64,000 nt of DNA from Paenibacillus oceani (GCF_014705615.1 NZ_JACXJA010000001.1:124001-188000), one strand, 5' to 3'. Positions 8,269-18,064 are shown, numbered from the stretch's first letter. Notes: generated by a model not told the origin, from the sequence alone. Numbers and translations: made by a program.

Positions 8269-9351
8269 TTACCCGTCCAGCGTATGAATCCCGTCCGCAC
8301 GGGGAATCGTCAACGTAACGACCGTCCCTTCCCCCAGCACGGAGGAAACCTCCAGCCGGTGTCCGAGCCGCAAGCATACCTGCTTGGCCAAATACAGGCC
8401 CATGCCGGTCGATTCGGCGACACGCCTTCCGTTCTCGCCGGTGAAGAACGGGTCGAAGATGCGCGGCAGGTCGTGGCCCGCGATGCCGATCCCTTCGTCC
8501 CGGATCGAGATCCGGCATTCGCCCCGTTCCTCCGCAAGCGAAACCAGAAGCGTCTTCGTCCCTTCCTTCGGCTTCGAATATTTGATCGCGTTCGTCATCA
8601 ATTGGTGAAGAATGAAGACGATCCATTTCTCATCGGTTTCCGACCAGATCGTCTCCGCATCGGTCTCGATTTTCGGGAACAGGCGGTACCGGATGCACGC
8701 CTTTTTATGTTCGTTAATGACCCCCCGAACAGTGTGCACCATCTCCACCCGTTTAATATGCAGATCGAACTCGAACTTCTCCAGGCGGGCCGTGTGGAGC
8801 ATCATATCGAGTCCATGCGCCAGCTTCTCGTTCTCCTCCTGAACGCTGGTCAGCAGCTCCTTGGCCTCCCCCGTACCGGTGCGCTCTCCCTGCTGAACGA
8901 GCAGATCGATGACCGATACCGGCGTCTTCATCTGATGCACCCATTGACGGACGAACGTCTGGTGAAGGTCCTGCTGCTGCTTGTACTGCTCCAGCCGCTC
9001 CATATACTTCATATAGTTGTCGATGACCAGCTGCTGGGTCGCCCGTTGTTCGCGCGTCGCCGCTCCTTGCAGCATCAATACGTCGTCGATAGCCGCCTCC
9101 CCGCTCGTCAGCACATCGATCTGGCGGTGGAACGGACGGCTGCGGATATAATCTATCGTCAAATACACGCCGAGGCCGACCAGAGAGAGCACAGCGGCGT
9201 AGATGACCGTTTCGCGGCTGATGGAGACGTTCTGCCCGAGCAGGTCCAGCCACACGACGAGCAGCACCAGCAGCAGATTCGCCATATAGAGGACGATATA
9301 CCCGAGCCGGTCGGCCAGGAAATGTCGAAACCTCACGTTCTCGCCCCCCAT
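8269..9351 (-). CDS. BceS-like intramembrane-sensing histidine kinase
   Basis: This 360-aa kinase has two N-terminal membrane helices (about residues 17-37 and 47-66) joined by a very short extracellular loop, so it has no separate sensor domain. The H-box is FVRQWVHQMKTP with phospho-accepting His139, followed by the N-box NAIKYS, DEGIGI, FDPFF and GMGLYLAK of the ATPase domain. This intramembrane-sensing layout is that of BceS kinases, which sense through a BceAB transporter. It overlaps the response regulator by 19 bases. The candidate partner transporter is at 4550-7226. Confidence 0.88.
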   Translation of the reverse strand: MGGENVRFRHFLADRLGYIVLYMANLLLVLLVVWLDLLGQNVSISRETVIYAAVLSLVGLGVYLTIDYIRSRPFHRQIDVLTSGEAAIDDVLMLQGAATREQRATQQLVIDNYMKYMERLEQYKQQQDLHQTFVRQWVHQMKTPVSVIDLLVQQGERTGTGEAKELLTSVQEENEKLAHGLDMMLHTARLEKFEFDLHIKRVEMVHTVRGVINEHKKACIRYRLFPKIETDAETIWSETDEKWIVFILHQLMTNAIKYSKPKEGTKTLLVSLAEERGECRISIRDEGIGIAGHDLPRIFDPFFTGENGRRVAESTGMGLYLAKQVCLRLGHRLEVSSVLGEGTVVTLTIPRADGIHTLDG

Positions 9352-10055
9352 GTAACTTGCAACCGGTAACCGGTTCCCCGCACCGTGTCGATCGCTTTAT
9401 CGATCCCGATCTCCTCCAGCTTCTTGCGCACCCGCGTTACGTTTACAGTCAGCGTATTATCGTCCACGAACGTCACGTCGTCCCACAGCGCTTCCAGCAG
9501 CTGTTCCCTCGTGGCGATTTGCCCGGCCCGTCTCATCAGCTCTTCGGCCAGCTTGGACTCGTTGCGGCTTAAGTCGATCTTGTGCCCGTTCCATTCGAGC
9601 GTTCCCCGGCCCCGGTCCAGCACCAGTCCTTCCACATCGACAATGTCCGTATTGCCGTGCGGAGCCGACGCATATTCGCCATAGGTCCGGCGAAGCGCGC
9701 TTTTTATTTTGGCCATGACGATCTCCAGATGGAACGGCTTCGTGATATAATCGTCTCCCCCGTTCTCGATCGCCATCACTTGATCCATCTCGCCGACGCG
9801 CGCCGACAGGAACAGGATCGGCACATTCGAGACGGTGCGGATTTGCCGGCACCAGTAAAAACCGTCGTATTGCGGGAGGTTAATATCGAGCAGCACCAGA
9901 TGAGGCTGCAGCCCGGCAAAAGCCTGCTTGATATTCCGGTAGTCCGTAACGCGCGTTGCCTCGTATCCGTACTTGTCCAGATACCCTCCGAGAATCGAAG
10001 CGATTTTGTCGTCATCCTCTACAATCATAATTTTGTACAAAAGGGCCGCCTCCAT
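9333..10055 (-). CDS. OmpR-family response regulator (BceR-like)
   Basis: This 240-aa regulator has a receiver domain with acidic pocket EDDD at 13-16, phospho-acceptor Asp57 in LLDINLP and the conserved Lys106 in DDYITKPF. A C-terminal winged-helix domain follows, containing TREQLLEALWDD and VNVTRVRKKLEEIG. I take the ATG at 10055, preceded by AGAGGAAG; a TTG at 10040 with GGAGG upstream is an alternative. The longer ATG start at 10082 would coincide with a TATAAT at about 10074-10079. It probably controls the BceAB-like transporter, as in Bce modules. Confidence 0.9.
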   Translation of the reverse strand: MEAALLYKIMIVEDDDKIASILGGYLDKYGYEATRVTDYRNIKQAFAGLQPHLVLLDINLPQYDGFYWCRQIRTVSNVPILFLSARVGEMDQVMAIENGGDDYITKPFHLEIVMAKIKSALRRTYGEYASAPHGNTDIVDVEGLVLDRGRGTLEWNGHKIDLSRNESKLAEELMRRAGQIATREQLLEALWDDVTFVDDNTLTVNVTRVRKKLEEIGIDKAIDTVRGTGYRLQVTWGART

Positions 10056-10129
10056 CCGTCTTCCTCTGGTTCCATTATACAAGCAAGCTCCGGCAATACG
10101 AAAGGAAGGAGGGGATCGGTCTTATCACC

Positions 10130-10172
10130 AAAAAGCCCCGCCTCCCGGTCAAGACCGGACAGACGGAGCTTC
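10130..10172 (-). terminator. Terminator of the membrane glycosyltransferase-like gene
   Basis: On the minus strand an imperfect long stem with core CCGGT-cttg-ACCGG and outer arms AAGC/GCTT ends in TTTTT. It overlaps the last codons of the gene. Confidence 0.65.
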
Positions 10173-11612
10173 GTTTGCGCCCCGCGGCCTCCGCTTGAAC
10201 GTATCAAGCAGCACGGCGGCACCCAAGCTTTGCAGGATGAACACGCACGGAAAAATATCGAACCGGTATCGCGTCTGAACTTCGATGACGATATGGAGCG
10301 CCGCATAACCGAGCAGCAGCAGCACGAATATGGACGCTTCCGCGCTTGCGCCCCGGTACGCCATCACGGTCATGGCGATCAAGCCGAAAAACGCCAGCAG
10401 GACGTATTGCACCCGCTCGGTCTGAATCAGCTTTTTTTGCAAAGCCGGCCGGTTCTGTTCCGGAATGCTCCACATCGGAGCCGAATCTTCCGCCCCCCAC
10501 ATGGACTTCGCTTTGCTGAGAAACAGCGCCCCGACCTGCCGCTTATCGGCCATACGCTGCTTGAGCAGCTCCAGCTCCGCGCGATTCCGTTCCTCGCCTT
10601 GCGGGAACTGCAGCACATACACCGTATCGTCGTACGACCAGCCCCCGTTCGTATCCGGATTCAGACCGATCATAAACTTCCAGTACGGCTCCTGATTCGA
10701 TAACGGGTGCAAAATGACGCCAGTCTGCACGAGGGCGAAGCTCGCGGATTGCTGCACGATGAAGTAGACGGCGACCGCTCCGGCCGTCTTGACGGCCAAT
10801 GCGATCCACTTCCTCTCGCGGAACCCCGGCAGCAGCTTAAACAGCACGATATAAGCAACCAAGCCGATTACAAAAAAACTGCCCAGCGGCCTCATCAGAT
10901 TGGCGAAACCGAAACAGAGCCCGACGGCAATCCAGTCCGCCTTCCCGCCCAAGCCCCGGCGTATCAGCACATAGACGCCAAGGAAGAAGAAAAAGACGGA
11001 AATATGCTGGTTCGTCAGCACCGAGCACATCATAATATTCGGCGCGTACACGGCGTACAGCAGCGCCGCCGCTCTCCCGCCCGTCTCCCCGAACGCACGG
11101 GCCGCCGACAAATAAACGAGGACTACCGTTCCCGCCTGAAACAACACGTTAAACAGCTTCAGTACGATCAGATCCGTACCGAACCCTGTAATGATCAGCG
11201 CTTCGTAAAGCGTAAATCCGATCTGATACACCCACCGGGTGAAATAGTCATTCGTCCCGAACGAGAAATCGCCGCTAGCCGCGCTTAAAGCCCCGGAGTG
11301 CATATCGAGAAAATCCGATACCGGCTGTGTATCGACTGTAACGATCCATATAAGTCTCGCACTGATCGCAGCGGCAAGCACCACAACCAGAAACACTCCG
11401 CGCCCGGCATAACGCGAGGCGAAGCCGAGTAACAGCAGAACGGCTGCAGCCGAGCCTGCCGTCAGAAGCAGCACGGTGAGCGGCCCCGACTCGAAATAGG
11501 AGCTCGCGCTCGCAAACGAGTGCCACAGCATCCATGCAAACAAAGCAATACCGCACGCCGCGAGGAGCCGGGCGATCCATTTACCCGCTGAGCTTGCCTT
11601 TCCTATATCCAT
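10149..11612 (-). CDS. Polytopic glycosyltransferase-like membrane protein (GT39/ArnT type)
   Basis: This 487-aa protein has about twelve hydrophobic segments and resembles the lipid-phosphosugar-dependent glycosyltransferases of the GT39/ArnT/PMT superfamily (GT-C fold). A conserved acidic pair follows the first extracytoplasmic segment (SDFLDMHSGA), and there is a soluble stretch around residues 320-400. Family members move a sugar from a polyprenyl-phosphate donor to a lipid, protein or polymer on the outer face. The ATG at 11612 follows AAAGGA; an upstream ATG lacks a site. It stands alone between the two-component genes and the first sugar transporter operon, so the acceptor is unknown. 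Confidence 0.7.
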   Translation of the reverse strand: MDIGKASSAGKWIARLLAACGIALFAWMLWHSFASASSYFESGPLTVLLLTAGSAAAVLLLLGFASRYAGRGVFLVVVLAAAISARLIWIVTVDTQPVSDFLDMHSGALSAASGDFSFGTNDYFTRWVYQIGFTLYEALIITGFGTDLIVLKLFNVLFQAGTVVLVYLSAARAFGETGGRAAALLYAVYAPNIMMCSVLTNQHISVFFFFLGVYVLIRRGLGGKADWIAVGLCFGFANLMRPLGSFFVIGLVAYIVLFKLLPGFRERKWIALAVKTAGAVAVYFIVQQSASFALVQTGVILHPLSNQEPYWKFMIGLNPDTNGGWSYDDTVYVLQFPQGEERNRAELELLKQRMADKRQVGALFLSKAKSMWGAEDSAPMWSIPEQNRPALQKKLIQTERVQYVLLAFFGLIAMTVMAYRGASAEASIFVLLLLGYAALHIVIEVQTRYRFDIFPCVFILQSLGAAVLLDTFKRRPRGANEAPSVRS

Positions 11613-11798
11613 GAGGCTTCGTCCTTTCCTTTCCGTTCCAGATGCCCGATTCGTATCCCGCTGTCCCGCCAGCACGAGCTAAGCACAGACCGTATACGAC
11701 TAATATTACTCAACCGGAACTAGGAACGTAAAGGGTAATGGTAGAAAGTCACTGTGGTTTTACCTGGTTGCGCTAGCCGCCTAATTCCGTAACCAACC

Positions 11799-11846
11799 AA
11801 AAAAGCTTCGCTTCCGGAGCTTGTTGAACTCCAGAAAGCGAAGCTT
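11799..11846 (-). terminator. Terminator of transporter operon 1
   Basis: On the minus strand AAGCTTCGCTTTC.GGAG pairs with CTCC.GGAAGCGAAGCTT and is followed by TTTTTT. It starts about 20 bases past the last permease gene. Confidence 0.85.
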
Positions 11847-11866
11847 GTTCGCCGGGTGCCGGCCTC

Positions 11867-12745
11867 TTACCCCTTAATGGCCCCGATCATAACGCCTTTG
11901 ACGAAATACTTTTGCAGGAACGGATACAGCAGCAGAATCGGCACGGTAGCGACAATGATCGTGGCGTATTTGATCGTCTCGCCGATCGGCATCTTGTCTG
12001 CCCCGCCTACTCCGGTCATCATCGAGTCGGTGCTGTTCGTAATCAGAATCTCCCGCAGGATCAACTGCAGCGGATACAGATCCCGCGTACGCAAGTAGAT
12101 CAGCGCGTTAAACCAGCCGTTCCAGTGGCTGACGCCGTAGAACAAGATCATGACCGCCACGACCGGCATGGACAGCGGCAGCACGATGCGGAACAGAACC
12201 GTGAAGTCGTTCGCGCCATCCAGCTTGGCCGACTCTTCCAGGCTGACGGGAATGCCCTGGAACGAGGTACGCATGATGATCAGATTATAGGCGCTCATCG
12301 CGCTCGGGATAATGAGCGCCCAGCGGCTGTCGAGCATGCCCAGCTCGTTGATGAGCAGGTAGGTCGGGATCAGCCCCCCGTTAAAAAACATCGTGAATAC
12401 GATGATGAACATAAGCGGATTTTTCCACATCACCGACTGCCGCGACAGCGCATACGCCCCCAGCGAAGTCATCAGGATGTTCAGCGCCGTGCCGAATACG
12501 ACATAGATCAGCGTGTTCACGTAACCGGTCAGGATCGACGGGTTGGCGAATACGAGCTTATACGCCTCGATCGTAAATCCTTTCGGGTACCAGATCAGCC
12601 CCCGCATCTGCACGACCCAGGACGGATCGCTGAGCGATGCGAACAATACGTACAGAAACGGATACACCGTCACTGCCGATAACAAAATCATGAATGTAAC
12701 GTTAGCCCCGTCAAACAGGCGTTCCCCTATACTCCGTCTAATCAT
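11867..12745 (-). CDS. Carbohydrate ABC permease, LplC type (operon 1)
   Basis: This 292-aa permease has six helices and the binding-protein-dependent EAA loop 'ESAKLDGANDFTVLFRIVLPLS' near residues 180-201, which docks on the ATPase. Its C-terminus FLQKYFVKGVMIGAIKG is the usual ending of LplC/YtcP-type CUT1 permeases. The start at 12745 follows AAGGGGGCGGGG and lies 14 bases after the stop of the partner permease. It imports an oligosaccharide with the permease at 12760 and the binding protein at 13853. No ATPase gene is present, so a shared MsmX-like ATPase elsewhere is expected. Confidence 0.9.
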   Translation of the reverse strand: MIRRSIGERLFDGANVTFMILLSAVTVYPFLYVLFASLSDPSWVVQMRGLIWYPKGFTIEAYKLVFANPSILTGYVNTLIYVVFGTALNILMTSLGAYALSRQSVMWKNPLMFIIVFTMFFNGGLIPTYLLINELGMLDSRWALIIPSAMSAYNLIIMRTSFQGIPVSLEESAKLDGANDFTVLFRIVLPLSMPVVAVMILFYGVSHWNGWFNALIYLRTRDLYPLQLILREILITNSTDSMMTGVGGADKMPIGETIKYATIIVATVPILLLYPFLQKYFVKGVMIGAIKG

Positions 12746-12759
12746 GTGTCCCCGCCCCC

Positions 12760-13722
12760 TTACCAAAGCTTGTTGTCGCTGGTACGGCGGCTGATGGCAT
12801 TGGCCAGCACGAGCAGCGTGAAGTTGATGATGGCGTTGAACAGACCGACGGCGGCACTATAGCTGAAGTCGGACTCCAGAATCCCTTTCCGGTAGACGAA
12901 CGTGCCGATGACGTCGGCCGTCTCATACGTCGTGCTGTTATACAAAAGCAGAATTTTCTCGGTGCCGACCGACATGAAGCTGCCGATCTGCAGGATGAGC
13001 AGGATGACGACTGTCGGCATGATCCCCGGAAGCGTAACGTGCAGCGTCTGTTTCCACCGGCTTGCGCCGTCGACCCGGGAAGCTTCGTACAGCGAAGGAT
13101 CGATACTTGACATCGCGGACAAATAAATGATCGAGCCCCAACCGATGTTCTGCCATATGTTCGAGGAGACGAAAATCGTCCGGAACCAGCTGCTTTCGCG
13201 CAGGAAGGCGATCGGCTCGAAGCCGAACCAGGCAAGCACGTTGTTGATCAGACCGTCCCGCGCCAGGAAATCGACCAGCATCCCGGAGATGACGACGATC
13301 GAGATAAAGTGCGGCATGTACGTTACCGTCTGGACGACGCGCTTCAAGGCGGCGCTGCGCAATTCATTGAGCAATAAGGCCAAAATGATCGATGCCGGAA
13401 AAGCGAACAAAAGCTCGTATAAGCTAAGCAGCAGCGTGTTGCGCAGCAGCCGCCAGAAGTAGTAACTGTTGAAAAACGATTCGAAGTGCTGGAAGCCGAC
13501 CCATGGACTGTCCCACATGCCAAGCCCCGGCGAGAAATCCTTGAACGCAATCTGCAGGCCGTACATCGGCACATAATAAAACACTACATAATACGTAATT
13601 ACCGGTATAAGCATCAAGTACACGTACTTGTTTATTTTCAAATCGCGCAGAGAGCGGTGTTTGAAGCTGTTTTTGTCGACCGGCTTCGGGGGGCCGGACT
13701 GGGCTTTGGGCATAACGGACAT
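12760..13722 (-). CDS. Carbohydrate ABC permease, LplB type (operon 1)
   Basis: This 320-aa permease has a charged cytosolic N-terminus (about 30 residues), six helices and the EAA loop 'YEASRVDGASRWKQTLHVTLPG' around residues 210-231. The motif YVPMYGLQIAFKDF after helix 1 is typical of LplB/YteP proteins. CAGGAGGG precedes the ATG. It forms the membrane channel with the 11867 gene. A strong hairpin at 13781-13824 separates it from the binding-protein gene upstream. Confidence 0.9.
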   Translation of the reverse strand: MSVMPKAQSGPPKPVDKNSFKHRSLRDLKINKYVYLMLIPVITYYVVFYYVPMYGLQIAFKDFSPGLGMWDSPWVGFQHFESFFNSYYFWRLLRNTLLLSLYELLFAFPASIILALLLNELRSAALKRVVQTVTYMPHFISIVVISGMLVDFLARDGLINNVLAWFGFEPIAFLRESSWFRTIFVSSNIWQNIGWGSIIYLSAMSSIDPSLYEASRVDGASRWKQTLHVTLPGIMPTVVILLILQIGSFMSVGTEKILLLYNSTTYETADVIGTFVYRKGILESDFSYSAAVGLFNAIINFTLLVLANAISRRTSDNKLW

Positions 13723-13780
13723 AACGGGCCCTCCTGTCTAATCCTAGTATGGATGGTATCTCGCTGTACAGCTGCTGCGC

Positions 13781-13824
13781 AGGCGGGAAGCGGCGGCGTT
13801 CAAGATCGTGCCGCCATCCCGCCT
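13781..13824 (-). promoter_or_regulatory. Intercistronic hairpin between binding protein and permease
   Basis: AGGCGGGA..GGCGGC pairs with GCCGCC..CCCGCCT. No T run follows in the reading direction, so it is more likely an mRNA-stabilising or attenuating structure that favours binding-protein expression than a full terminator. Confidence 0.6.
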
Positions 13825-13852
13825 ATCGCGGTAGGTTTTCGGATTGGAGCGT

Positions 13853-15478
13853 TTACTTCCGGTTGTTGAACCGGTCGAGGGCTGCCTGCCGTGCCTTGAC
13901 GGCTTCTTCAATTCCCATGCTCTTGATCGTTTGTACGAATTTATCGAAGTTTTCAATCGGCTCCGCGCCCATGATGAATTTGTTGATCATCTCGTCGCGG
14001 TACGTTTTGACGTCGTTCATAATCGATGCGGTCTTCGAGCTTTCTTCCGCCGTCAACGTAATCGGCGGCATCTGCTTGGAGTGATCGGCGGCCATCCACG
14101 CCTTCTGGGCATCGCGCTGCTCCGGCATCGTGAAATATTGCTGGATGTAGCGTTTGTCCTGAACGATCGGACCGCTCCAGCTGGCGATGAAATACTTGGC
14201 CATCGCTTGCGTGATTGGCAGCTTATCCGGGTTGTTCATGATAAGATCCGTGTACTTCGGATTGCCGTTCTCCATCTTGTAGCTTTCGCCTTCGATACCG
14301 AAGTTGAACAGCAGGTGGCCTTCCTGACCGTATTTGTAGTCCAGCCACTTGACGATTTGCTCCGGATTCGCCGCTGTTGCGGAGACCGCGGCTCCGATGC
14401 CGGAGAACGCGAACTGATATTGGCCGAGCGGCTTGTCGCCGGCCTTCAGGCCCGGATACGGAGCGCCGACGAGAGAGAAATTCGGCGTGGTCGGCTGCAC
14501 GAGCGTCGTATAGCGGGAGATGCCGCTTCCCGGATAAGCCGACAACGAGCCCAGCTGATTGTTCGTCACTTTCGCGTCCTTCAGCTTCGCATCCGTAGTC
14601 GCATAGTCTCGGTCGATCAGTCCGGCTTTGTACCATTTGTTCATCGTAGCCAAAAATTCCTTAAACTGCGGCTCGATCGGTCCGTACTTCACTTTCCCTT
14701 TCTCATTGTAGAAATCCATGCCGATGCCCCAGGCGCCTACGAACAAATGGTTATATTCGTTGTCCGCTATCGAGAACAAGTACGGAATTTCGTCCTTTTT
14801 GCCGTTGCCGTTCGGGTCCTGATCGCGGAAAGCGGTCAGCACCGTCTCCCATTCGGAAATCGTGGTCGGCACTTTCAAATTCAATTTATCGAGCCAGTCT
14901 TTCCGAATGACCGGACCGTTAACGATCGCCAGCAATTCGTCGCCGAGCAGGAACGGCATCACGTAAATATTGCCTTCATCCGTTGTGATCAATTTGCGGA
15001 ATTCCGGATTATCCTTCAATACTTTGGACAAGTTCGGCGCATGCTTGTCGATCAGCTCGTTCAGGCGGATTATCCGCTTCTCTTTAATTAAGCTGTCCGC
15101 CCCTTTCGGTGCCGTGCCCCAAGTATATTCGATAACGTCAGGGAGCTTGCCCGAGGCGAGCATCAGGTTGAACTGGTCTTTCTCTTGTCCGACCGGAGGA
15201 TGCTGGAATTCGACCTTCGTGCCCGTCTTTTTCTCTAATTCTTTATAAGCAGCTATTTCACCGAAGCTTTTCATGGTAGCACCGACATTGGAATTCAGGG
15301 ACACCCAGTAGCTGACCGATTTCGGATAAGAAACATCTTTAGGCGCTTCCCCTCCGGCAGCGGGTGCCGGATTCGCCGTTCCCGGCTTTTCTTCCTTACC
15401 TCCGCAAGCTGCAAGTACGGTTGCCATGAGCGAAACTGCTACGAGACTAGTTGTAAGCACTTTCATTTTTCTAACCAT
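13853..15478 (-). CDS. Extracellular sugar-binding lipoprotein, LplA type (operon 1)
   Basis: This 541-aa solute-binding lipoprotein has a basic N-terminus, a hydrophobic core and the lipobox LAAC, with lipidated Cys near residue 25, followed by a Gly/Pro/Ala-rich linker. The body is of the large LplA/YtcQ class, with DPNGNGKKDEIPYLF (a Ca-binding-like loop) and LDYKYGQEGHLLFNFGIEGE. It should deliver an oligosaccharide to the two permeases downstream. GGAGGGT lies ten bases before the ATG. The 138-base gap to the regulator upstream holds a TATAGT box and a near-match to a CcpA site (CGGAAACGCTGACG), both weak. Confidence 0.92.
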   Translation of the reverse strand: MVRKMKVLTTSLVAVSLMATVLAACGGKEEKPGTANPAPAAGGEAPKDVSYPKSVSYWVSLNSNVGATMKSFGEIAAYKELEKKTGTKVEFQHPPVGQEKDQFNLMLASGKLPDVIEYTWGTAPKGADSLIKEKRIIRLNELIDKHAPNLSKVLKDNPEFRKLITTDEGNIYVMPFLLGDELLAIVNGPVIRKDWLDKLNLKVPTTISEWETVLTAFRDQDPNGNGKKDEIPYLFSIADNEYNHLFVGAWGIGMDFYNEKGKVKYGPIEPQFKEFLATMNKWYKAGLIDRDYATTDAKLKDAKVTNNQLGSLSAYPGSGISRYTTLVQPTTPNFSLVGAPYPGLKAGDKPLGQYQFAFSGIGAAVSATAANPEQIVKWLDYKYGQEGHLLFNFGIEGESYKMENGNPKYTDLIMNNPDKLPITQAMAKYFIASWSGPIVQDKRYIQQYFTMPEQRDAQKAWMAADHSKQMPPITLTAEESSKTASIMNDVKTYRDEMINKFIMGAEPIENFDKFVQTIKSMGIEEAVKARQAALDRFNNRK

Positions 15479-15616
15479 ATCTTGGTGACCCTCCTATACA
15501 TTTGTTTTGCGTCAGCGTTTCCGCTTGCAATTTCACTATAGAGGAGCCTGCGCTTACTGCCTACAATCCGTTGTTCGAGACGTAAACCGCCCTTCATATC
15601 GGGCATAAACCGATTT

Positions 15617-17941
15617 TCATCCGGACCAACCGTCCTTCACATCGCCTTGCTGGGCAAGCATTTCCCGGTATTTGCCGGGGGTGATGCCCTCCCATTTTTT
15701 GAACACCCGGATGAAACCGATGTCGGTGGCGTAACCGACTTTTTGTGCGATTTGCAGAACGGTCAGCCCGTTTTCGGCAAGCAGCCGCTTCGCTTCCCTC
15801 ACTCGAACCTCGACCATATAATCGGTCAGATTGATTCCGTTTTGTTTTTTGAAAAATCCGGACACGTACTGCGGCGTCATCCCGAAATGGTCTGCGATCG
15901 AAGTCAGGCTGAGACCATTGTCCGCGCTGTTCTCCTCGATATATTGCTTCAGCCGCTCGTTCAGCCGCCCGCTCTGATCGGTCCGGGCTTCCCGGACGCT
16001 GTCGCAGATCGCCAGGCTCAACTCCTTGATCCGGCCCAGCATCTTCTCGGCCGAGGAGCTACTCATAATATGCTTCACCGGATCGGAATCGATGCCCGGC
16101 AATTGCCTGGCGTCGATTTTCAACGCGTTCATCACCTTCAGAACAGTGCTGAGCAGATTAAACAGCAGCGTCTTGCCCAGCTCCGGCGTAATGCTGCGGG
16201 CGGCCACATTGTGCTCGTATAATCCGTCCAGCAGCCGGACGACTTCCTCGTAATCGCCGCTTTTCATATAATTCATCAGCTGTGCTTCCGTCTCGATCGG
16301 ATAATGATAGTACCCGCGCTCGATTTCGCGAATCTGGTCAAATAATATAACGGTTCCCGATCCGTGGATAATCCGGTAGTCCAGTGCGGACAACGCTTCC
16401 CCGTAGCACCGGCCGATTTCCGTCAAGCCGGAACGGACCGAGCTGACGCCGATGGCCGTTCGCATCCGGAACCGCTCCTCGGTTACCCGCTTCAGTTCCC
16501 GGATGATCCGGTCGCGCTCGCTGCGGGTTTCTTCTCCGTCATCCGGCACGTTCATCAGCAGCGCCAGCCGGTTGCGGTCCGTCTCCGTCACGTAGCCCAG
16601 GTCACTTAGCAGCTCGCTGCTCAGGTTAAACAAAATAAACCGGATAAGCGCCCATTCCCGTTCGCTTCCATCCGCTATAAACTCGCTGCTCTCATCCACC
16701 TCGACCAAAATGACGCATACGTCCGTATAAGGAAACCGGACGCCCATGAACTGAAGCGACTCCTCCTCCATCGATTCCGGTTCGGCTTGTCCTTTCAAAA
16801 GTCTGGACAGAAAATACGCCCTTACGACCGGGATATGCCCCTCCAGCTTATCTTTGAGCTCCTTGCCTTCAGCCATCGTCTCGGCGATCGACGTCTTGAT
16901 GAACTCATACTCATTCCCCAGAACAGGAGCTTTGTCCGCCGGATTTCCGTTCATCAGGGCGAATACCATATCGCGGATCGGACTATAGCTGCGGTAGGCC
17001 ATCCAATAAGCCGCCACCGTTCCGGCAATGACGACAAAAGCAAGCAGCGAAATCGCCCATACCTCGATTTCATTCACGCGCTGCAGGACGACCGCTTCGG
17101 GGACAAGCGATACGTACTTCCACCCGCTCTGTCCGGTCGTATACGAGAGCATGCTGTCTTTGCCGCCGTCGGAATAAGACTGGTAGCCGCTCCCCCCGGT
17201 AATTTCCTGGCGCAGCCGCTCCGAGAACTCATAGTTCCCTGATGTCGACAAAATCACCTGACCCGTGTCGTCCAAAATGTAGATCGAGCCGCTGTTCACC
17301 CACTCGATTTTTTTCAGCAAGTTGTAAATCTGCTCCTCGCCGATCGTCATGATGAGCGTTCCCCATACATTTTCCGCTTCTCCAAGCGGTAACGATACGG
17401 CGCTCTGAATCACGTTCCTCCGGGTCGCTCCGTCCAGCATGGCGGTTACCGGCCAATACGTCTTGAAATGATAACCGGACAGCAGATCGGAGCGCACCTG
17501 CTCCAGCGTCTTGTCGGCATACGGGTACAGCTTCGTAAAATACGTTTCCGCATCCGTCTTTACACGCGAAGTCAGGATAATATCCTCGTCCCTCATATGA
17601 ATAAAAAAGCTGTCGACGAAGCCGGAGCCTTTGCCGATATTCATCAGCGCCCTGACCGCTTCCTCGTATTGGATATATTTTTCGCTGTCCCGGATCGTCC
17701 ACAACGTTTGAAGCTTCGGATGCGTGGCGATCTGAACGGCGATTTGCTCGATTTCCTGCAGATGGTTATCGACGATCTGACGAACCTGCTCCAGCATGGC
17801 CAGGTTCGAACGGCTCGCATTCTCAACCATCGTCTTCTCCATACTCGTGTAAAGCGCAAAGGATACAGACACGGGTATGATCAGGATGGCGATGTAGGAT
17901 AACCATAACGTCAAAAAGACACTTTTGCGGCGACGAATCAT
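15617..17941 (-). CDS. Membrane-bound AraC-family regulator with cache-type sensor (operon 1)
   Basis: This 774-aa protein has an N-terminal helix (about residues 9-30), an extracytoplasmic sensor of roughly 270 residues that resembles a dCache domain, a second helix near residue 300, a cytosolic linker with a GGDEF-like degenerate fold, and a C-terminal AraC DNA-binding domain (about 665-765) with DHFGMTPQYVSGFFKKQNGINLTDYM and VGYATDIGFIRVFKKWEGITPGKYR. Such regulators sense extracellular sugar or binding protein and activate the adjacent importer. The ATG at 17941 follows GAGGAGGG; the longer frame upstream lacks a site. Confidence 0.88.
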   Translation of the reverse strand: MIRRRKSVFLTLWLSYIAILIIPVSVSFALYTSMEKTMVENASRSNLAMLEQVRQIVDNHLQEIEQIAVQIATHPKLQTLWTIRDSEKYIQYEEAVRALMNIGKGSGFVDSFFIHMRDEDIILTSRVKTDAETYFTKLYPYADKTLEQVRSDLLSGYHFKTYWPVTAMLDGATRRNVIQSAVSLPLGEAENVWGTLIMTIGEEQIYNLLKKIEWVNSGSIYILDDTGQVILSTSGNYEFSERLRQEITGGSGYQSYSDGGKDSMLSYTTGQSGWKYVSLVPEAVVLQRVNEIEVWAISLLAFVVIAGTVAAYWMAYRSYSPIRDMVFALMNGNPADKAPVLGNEYEFIKTSIAETMAEGKELKDKLEGHIPVVRAYFLSRLLKGQAEPESMEEESLQFMGVRFPYTDVCVILVEVDESSEFIADGSEREWALIRFILFNLSSELLSDLGYVTETDRNRLALLMNVPDDGEETRSERDRIIRELKRVTEERFRMRTAIGVSSVRSGLTEIGRCYGEALSALDYRIIHGSGTVILFDQIREIERGYYHYPIETEAQLMNYMKSGDYEEVVRLLDGLYEHNVAARSITPELGKTLLFNLLSTVLKVMNALKIDARQLPGIDSDPVKHIMSSSSAEKMLGRIKELSLAICDSVREARTDQSGRLNERLKQYIEENSADNGLSLTSIADHFGMTPQYVSGFFKKQNGINLTDYMVEVRVREAKRLLAENGLTVLQIAQKVGYATDIGFIRVFKKWEGITPGKYREMLAQQGDVKDGWSG

Positions 17942-18035
17942 GCAAAGCCCTCCTCGTCTAGAAATGTAAGGAATTTCTTCTTTTTGCATTGAAACCGCTT
18001 TCCCCAATAAGCGTGCTCAGTAATGGGTGAAGTTT

Positions 18036-18064
18036 ATCATATTTGCAAGATGCCATCAAATTAA
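18036..18064 (-). promoter_or_regulatory. Candidate promoter of the operon-1 AraC regulator
   Basis: On the minus strand TTAATT and TATGAT are 17 bases apart. The -10 box is good; the -35 box is weak. Confidence 0.4.

Noticed and set aside
15479-15616. CcpA site in front of binding protein 1
   Set aside because: CGGAAACGCTGACG matches only part of the consensus; too weak to annotate as a site.
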